A stretch of DNA of 64,000 nt from Zonotrichia leucophrys gambelii. Lineage: Eukaryota; Chordata; Aves; Passeriformes; Passerellidae. Position numbers and translations under genes: made by a program. Shown piece by piece: positions 58,961 to 64,000 of this stretch. The notes under the pieces were generated by a model, which saw only the letters and a list, made by a program, of their open reading frames with translations, was not told the origin of the DNA and searched no databases. The stretch covers positions 20,273,501-20,337,500 of the forward strand of contig NC_088176.1 of the NCBI RefSeq assembly GCF_028769735.1, in the 5' to 3' direction. The number at the start of each line of letters is the position of its first letter. Within the stretch, counting starts at the first letter, position 1.

Positions 58961-58969
58961 GACTCTCTC

Positions 58970-61900
58970 TTCTCTCTGCTATGATGTGGGCAGTCTGAAG
59001 GAGCTTGCCAGCTGTGTGTCAGTGGGAGCTCCTGTGAGCCCTGGTAGGTGGCTGCTGTGCTCTGGGGAGCAGCAGTCCAGCACAAGCTGGGGCCCAAAGG
59101 TTTTCTTGCCTGATAGTGCTCTGACCATGACCTGCCTCTGCAGAGGCTGAGCTACATGTTTGATGGGTGCTGGGAGAGTTGGTGCTAAGTCTGGGATGTT
59201 CTTCCTACAGTTCTGTCAGTCACTGGCTTCCTTTTCTAGCCTTGATACTGTGTGATAATGCAGAGCCTTGCATTTCCCAAGTATTGTGTAGAACACCAGC
59301 TGCTCCCATGTATTGGTGGTATGAGAGGTATGTGGTGGACTGTGAAAGCTATCTGGTAGGGATGGCATTGCAGAAAATTTAGATAGCTTAAGTGTATAAG
59401 CACATACCTTTCAGGGCTTTTAAAAGTGGAAGTTAAATAACTTATGGAGGTTAAGAATCCCATTTCTCAGCAGTAATGTATTTTGCTTCTTACTTGGGTT
59501 TAGCCAATGAGTTTTAATTTCTGCAAGTTAGAAATATGTACCCGTTTGATATTTTCAATGATACTCTTAAAGAATAAAGTAAATCATAGGCACAGGGCAA
59601 AAGAGATGAACAGGCTCTTTTGGTTTGGCTTTGTGTACTGCACAGGCCAGGGAGTATAGCTTAGGTTTCTCTACTTCTGATTGTGCAACAGTAACTATTT
59701 AAAGATCTCCTTATAGCTCCTTGTGTTCCTCCATAAGGTATTTAGTTAAATGCTAACTAGAAATGCAGATGGTGATAATAATGGGTTAGCTTCTGTGGTT
59801 TTTAAACTGAAGTCTCTTGATTATGAGCTGCCTGTTCTTTTGCAAAACTTCTGGATCTGACTGGAAAGCACAGCCTGATGATGTGTGGAAGGTTTGGGTT
59901 CCTAGAACACTTTCTGTGCTCTGGTTCTTGCATGTTCAGAACTGTGAAAGGAGCATAGAGAAAAATGAGTTGTCTAATAAGGTCTAATATTTTCTAATGT
60001 TATAGGGGAAAATTGTGGAAGAGAAGGGAGCATGTTTTATAAGGAAAGAAGCAGCAGGGAAATGGCTGAAAGAGCTGAATATTAAGTAGCAGGAGCAGAA
60101 GTGATCTGTAGCATTAAGAATTTGGATAGAACAGGGAAATGAAATGTCAGAGCCTCATCTGTGATGTTGATTGGAAAAATACACTTGACCCTGAGAAGGT
60201 GAGTTTTCAGACCACTGTGTCTGGTAATATATTGTTGTTCCTGAGCCAAATCCCATGAAATATATCTGAGCAAGGACAGAAGAAAGTGAGGAAAGAGATG
60301 ATGATGTTTTTTTACTGCCATGTGGCTATGAGGTTATTCAGGTATTTTTCCTTCATAAGAGATGGGATGAGCCCTGTTGGCCCCAGAAGCATTCATTTCC
60401 TGTTAAAAAAACCCAATTATTACCCACTGCAGTCTTGTTAGTCACTATTCCAGGAGAGGGCAAAATATTCAGGCTTAGAAATTCTGAAAAGACATTTCAG
60501 CAGAAGACCTGTAAAAGAGGTTGCAGGCAACTCAAATTTCCTTTGACTTTTAACACATGTGTTTTTTCACTTGGAGTAAATGTTCTCCAGGACTTTGCCA
60601 GCAGCACATGAAGTGTCTCCATCTCTGGACATGTTCATCTATTACCATCTTTCTTGCCTGTGAAAATTTTCTTTTGGAGGCATTTTCCAGGAATATGCGT
60701 TAACAGAACAGTGTTTGCCTTTGAACTTCAGTGTCTTTACAGCCCATGAACAAGGTGAGTTTGAGCTGTCCTGTAATGAAATGACATGCCTGGCAGCAGG
60801 TTATGGCTGTAATTAGCTGAAAAGTCCCCCTGTTTAGTTTTTCTTTACAGTCCTTACAATTTATTTGGGATTTTTATTTTGGTTTTTGGAGAGTCTATTC
60901 AGAACTAGCCTTCTGGAGAGTTGTTGAAACTAGTTTAATATTTCTGCTTGGGTTTGGTTTTTATCAAGCCTGGAACTGTGGTATTTTGGAGCAGAATACA
61001 GCTTTTATTTCCCAGATTATTTAGCACCAGCTTGGCTATTGCTACACAGTGCTGGAGTGCTCTGTGGAACCTTGGAAACCTCAGTCAGTGGAAATGGGGT
61101 AAGCATTGAAGTACCCATGAAGTTCTTCACCACCTCTTGGTCAAAGTTGTCAGCTGTAACAGCATGGCATAAATTTAGAACAGTTTTCTATAAGAGGCAG
61201 AAAAGTTGTAGTTTTCTTACCTAGACATTAAGAGACGGGCAGGATATAAAAATGATTTTTTCAGGATGTAACTGGGAAGAGAATGTGCCAAAAGAGATGT
61301 ATGTTCTCACAATGGTCTGCTACCACTGACTTTTTTTTTTTGACACGAGGTGCAGAAAGTAAAAGGTTGTGCCATCAGGACTTCTCAGCATCTCCTCACC
61401 ATGACTGTTGCAGGAGTTCTCTTTGAAACCCTTTTAAGCCATAGACCAAATGGCTCTCAACTACAGTTTTTTAAAATACTTTGTGTTTTCTCTTTCTGTG
61501 CCTGAATTTAAGTGCCATGGACATGATTATGGTGAAGGCAGGATCTTCTGGCTGGTGGTTTGTTTTTTTTTTTAACTGCCTTCCCCTCACTATCTCCTTG
61601 CCCCCAGAATTATTCACATGTGGCTTTTGAACTCATTCCTGCTTTCTGTTTCCATTTTAAGGGTATCTGCACTTGGGGCAGGGTGGTGGAGGCACCTCTC
61701 CCAAAGTAGCAATAATTTGTGGAAGCTGGAAGTGCAGCTGGGGCTGTTCTGGGTGAGGGTTTTTTTTGAGCTGAGGATTTGTGAGTGCTTTCCCTGAGGG
61801 CACCATGCAGATGAACCGTGTGTGCTGTCAGGAGCTGCCATTACTGAGCAGTGTTTCTGCTTCTTGTAAAGACTGATTGTGCTCTCTAAACAAGTGGCTT

Positions 61901-64000
61901 TTTATCTTGAGGGCATTGTCTGCCCTCAGTTACAGTATTCATAACAACTCAGTGCTGTCCAGGATACACTGCACAGCTCCTTTTTTGCCATGAAGGAGTT
62001 GTGAGTTTTAAGGGGAAAATGGTGGAAATGCATTAAATCCAGTACATATCTGTATATGTATGCAGCATGCATTGTAAACAGGGACTGGGTCCTTGACATT
62101 TCCTTCCATGTCCTACTTGCATTGCCTCATTTAAGTCAGCCAGGAACTTTTTCTCTAAGCCCTGAAAAGCACCTTTTGCAGTGACCTTGGGGGTTATGGC
62201 CCAGCCTGATTTATGGTCCTGTCGCTGTACGTGACATAACCACGAGCTGGATTCTCTGCTGCGATGTGCCACCACTATGGAGCTGCTGGTTGTGGGGAGA
62301 TGTGAGAGCTGACAAAGCTATGGAGATGAGAAAGGTGAGAAACCAAGTCTTGGAAGGAAGCCACTTTTTAAAGCTAATAATAGATTCTTTATTTCTACAT
62401 AGAATAGTGGAGATGAGTGTCAGGAATACTTTTTGTAGCAAAACAGCCTGCTAAGTGTTTCAGAGGTGACTATTACTTGGTTTTTTGTTTTTTAGCTCCT
62501 ACAAGCCTTTAAGAAAAAAGGAACAAACAAACTGATAAATGGAGAGAAGGTACCAGTGTTCCATCTATGTTCTGCTGTGTGATGGGGGATGGGATTCCTG
62601 GACTGAGGCAGCCTGAAAACACTTGTATGTGTTGGCTGCTACTGTGGTGGTGTCTTGTGTGCACCATGTCAGCCAGGAGTCCCTCAGGATTCAGCATTGT
62701 TTGATTCATTTGGCCCGTTCAGACCTGTTTATCATTACTTTTCTGGCCATATTACTACTGATACAGCAAAATGATCAGCAAGGAATCAAAGGATTTTCTT
62801 TCCAACTGTATGCAAGAGCTGAAAAACATCAGGAAGAGGTTGATCAAGTGGCTTTTTAGATTCCTGTGTGTCATTCTGACTTCCAGGAGTTGCAGGATTC
62901 TGTCAGGAATATTTGTCTTTGCAGTGCTGTCATCCAATGAAAATTGCAATTTTCAGTGATCAGCTTTTTGTGTAGCATTGATACATGCTGCCACCTACAC
63001 AGAAATTCTCCAATTCCATTACAAGGTCTTCACGCTATAGCTGAGATTCATACCAGGGCTCCCTGAATGTTGTGCTGACTAGAAAGAGACAGCAGACAAC
63101 TTTTAAGTATCTTCCTGATTGAATTCCTGAGGTGGTTTGCAAGCACAAGCTCCAAAGAGTTTCCTGTTGTTGTTTTGCCAGTTCTCACCTCCCATGCACT
63201 TGGCTATAAGAATTACATGGCTTTCTGCTTCCTGGGCCAAATTACTCCTTTTTAAATGAGAGTTGCATCAGACTAAAGAAGTTTTTTCAATACATTACCA
63301 AAAAAACCCTTAAGGTCCTGTCTTGTGCTTATTATTTTCCTTTGCCTTAGAAGTGAACTGGTTACTGTGAACTTCTACGCAGCAGTGAGGCAAGAAGGTG
63401 AGGTTTGTTTCTACTATGGAAGGGTGAGGGTCTGGAATGTTTTAGTGGGTCAGTATCTAGTACCCAGTGTCTCTCGCTAAAAGAGGAGGTTTGCTGGCTT
63501 TTTGGTATCACAGAGCTTCTGCTATTATACATGCTTCTCTTAGAGGCAGAGTTTGATTCCACAGCTTTGAAGTGATGACTGGAAGGCAGGTAGCTCCTGC
63601 ACCCATGCGCTGTCAGAGAAAGGTAGCAGATTGGAAAACAGATCTTCATCAGGTAAGGATGTTCTATATTTGGAGCTGACCACAGCAGGGGCTTTGTCTG
63701 CCATTAGCATAAGCAGTAAGAACTAGTGCAGTACAGAAATTAACCAGCCAGGGGAGGAAAGAAATAGATAATGAGACTCCACAGTTGCCATTTGCTGCCT
63801 TGAGTGACAGTCTATTATCAGTAAAGTAACCCTGACTTACCGAGCCCCTCCCAACCTTTATTCCTCAGGCCACATTTATTGTTACTGGGCCTCTCCTCAA
63901 GGAGGTACCATACTCTGAGGTAAAGCATGAAGTGATTGGGTGACAATCTGTAATGAGTTAAGAGCAGGAAAACGTTTAAGGGAGCAGCACAATCACTGGT
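58970..64000. other. Intergenic downstream of ZSWIM8, nothing recognised
   Basis: Moderately AT-rich sequence with T runs near 61331-61341 and 61563-61573. ORFs on both strands are short and show no known domain. NDST2, which I recall as the tail-to-tail neighbour in human, was not found on the minus strand here. Confidence 0.6.

Noticed and set aside
1..64000. CRISPR array, tRNA, rRNA or prokaryotic operon
   Set aside because: No spaced identical repeats, no tRNA-like box B (GGTTCGANTCC) in a cloverleaf context, no rRNA motifs; the intron-rich gene shows vertebrate DNA.

Overview
The window is vertebrate nuclear DNA, almost certainly from a bird. It is dominated by one protein-coding gene on the plus strand, with GT-AG introns throughout. 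Relics of CR1 retrotransposons with bird-type 3' ends lie in its introns (about 28345-28455 and 47610-47830, and a weaker one at 21196-21250). There are no Alu, B1 or L1 elements, no bacterial operons and no CRISPR array.

The gene is ZSWIM8 (zinc finger SWIM-type containing 8). I rebuilt 26 coding exons from the start codon at 5658 to the stop codon at 58136-58138. All splice phases agree and the total is 5454 nt, or 1817 residues; the human protein is about 1837 residues from memory. The product is the substrate receptor of a Cullin-RING ubiquitin ligase. It triggers target-directed microRNA degradation by ubiquitinating Argonaute bound to a highly complementary 'trigger' RNA. The SWIM zinc-binding motif (C178, C180, C187, H189) lies in exon 4.

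Layout: 1-700 holds simple and tandem repeats, namely a 10-bp array rich in CACCTG, an A-rich tract and a 26-28 bp CpG-rich array. 690-1470 is a GC/CpG-rich block with no gene I can recognise. 1471-4480 is unannotated AT-rich sequence. 4490-5400 is the CpG-island promoter and 5' leader of ZSWIM8, with ETS-like and YY1-like sites and several short upstream ORFs. Exon 1 is followed by an 18.5-kb intron. Exons 2-9 are scattered over 24.3-37.6 kb. Exon 10 (1 kb) encodes most of a disordered, charged region. Exons 11-26 are packed into 41.7-58.1 kb. The 3' UTR ends near an ATTAAA signal at 58937. 58970-64000 holds no gene I recognise.

The points most worth a second look are: a minimal start-stop upstream ORF whose stop overlaps the ZSWIM8 start codon; two tandem (NAGNAG) splice acceptors, before exons 17 and 23, each predicting protein isoforms that differ by one residue; the 26-bp CpG-rich array next to an orphan CpG block at the left edge; the unexpectedly long gene compared with mammals; and the absence within the window of the genes that flank ZSWIM8 in mammals. 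I found no convincing new multi-gene system. The notable biology is the microRNA-decay ligase receptor and how its expression and splicing may be tuned.
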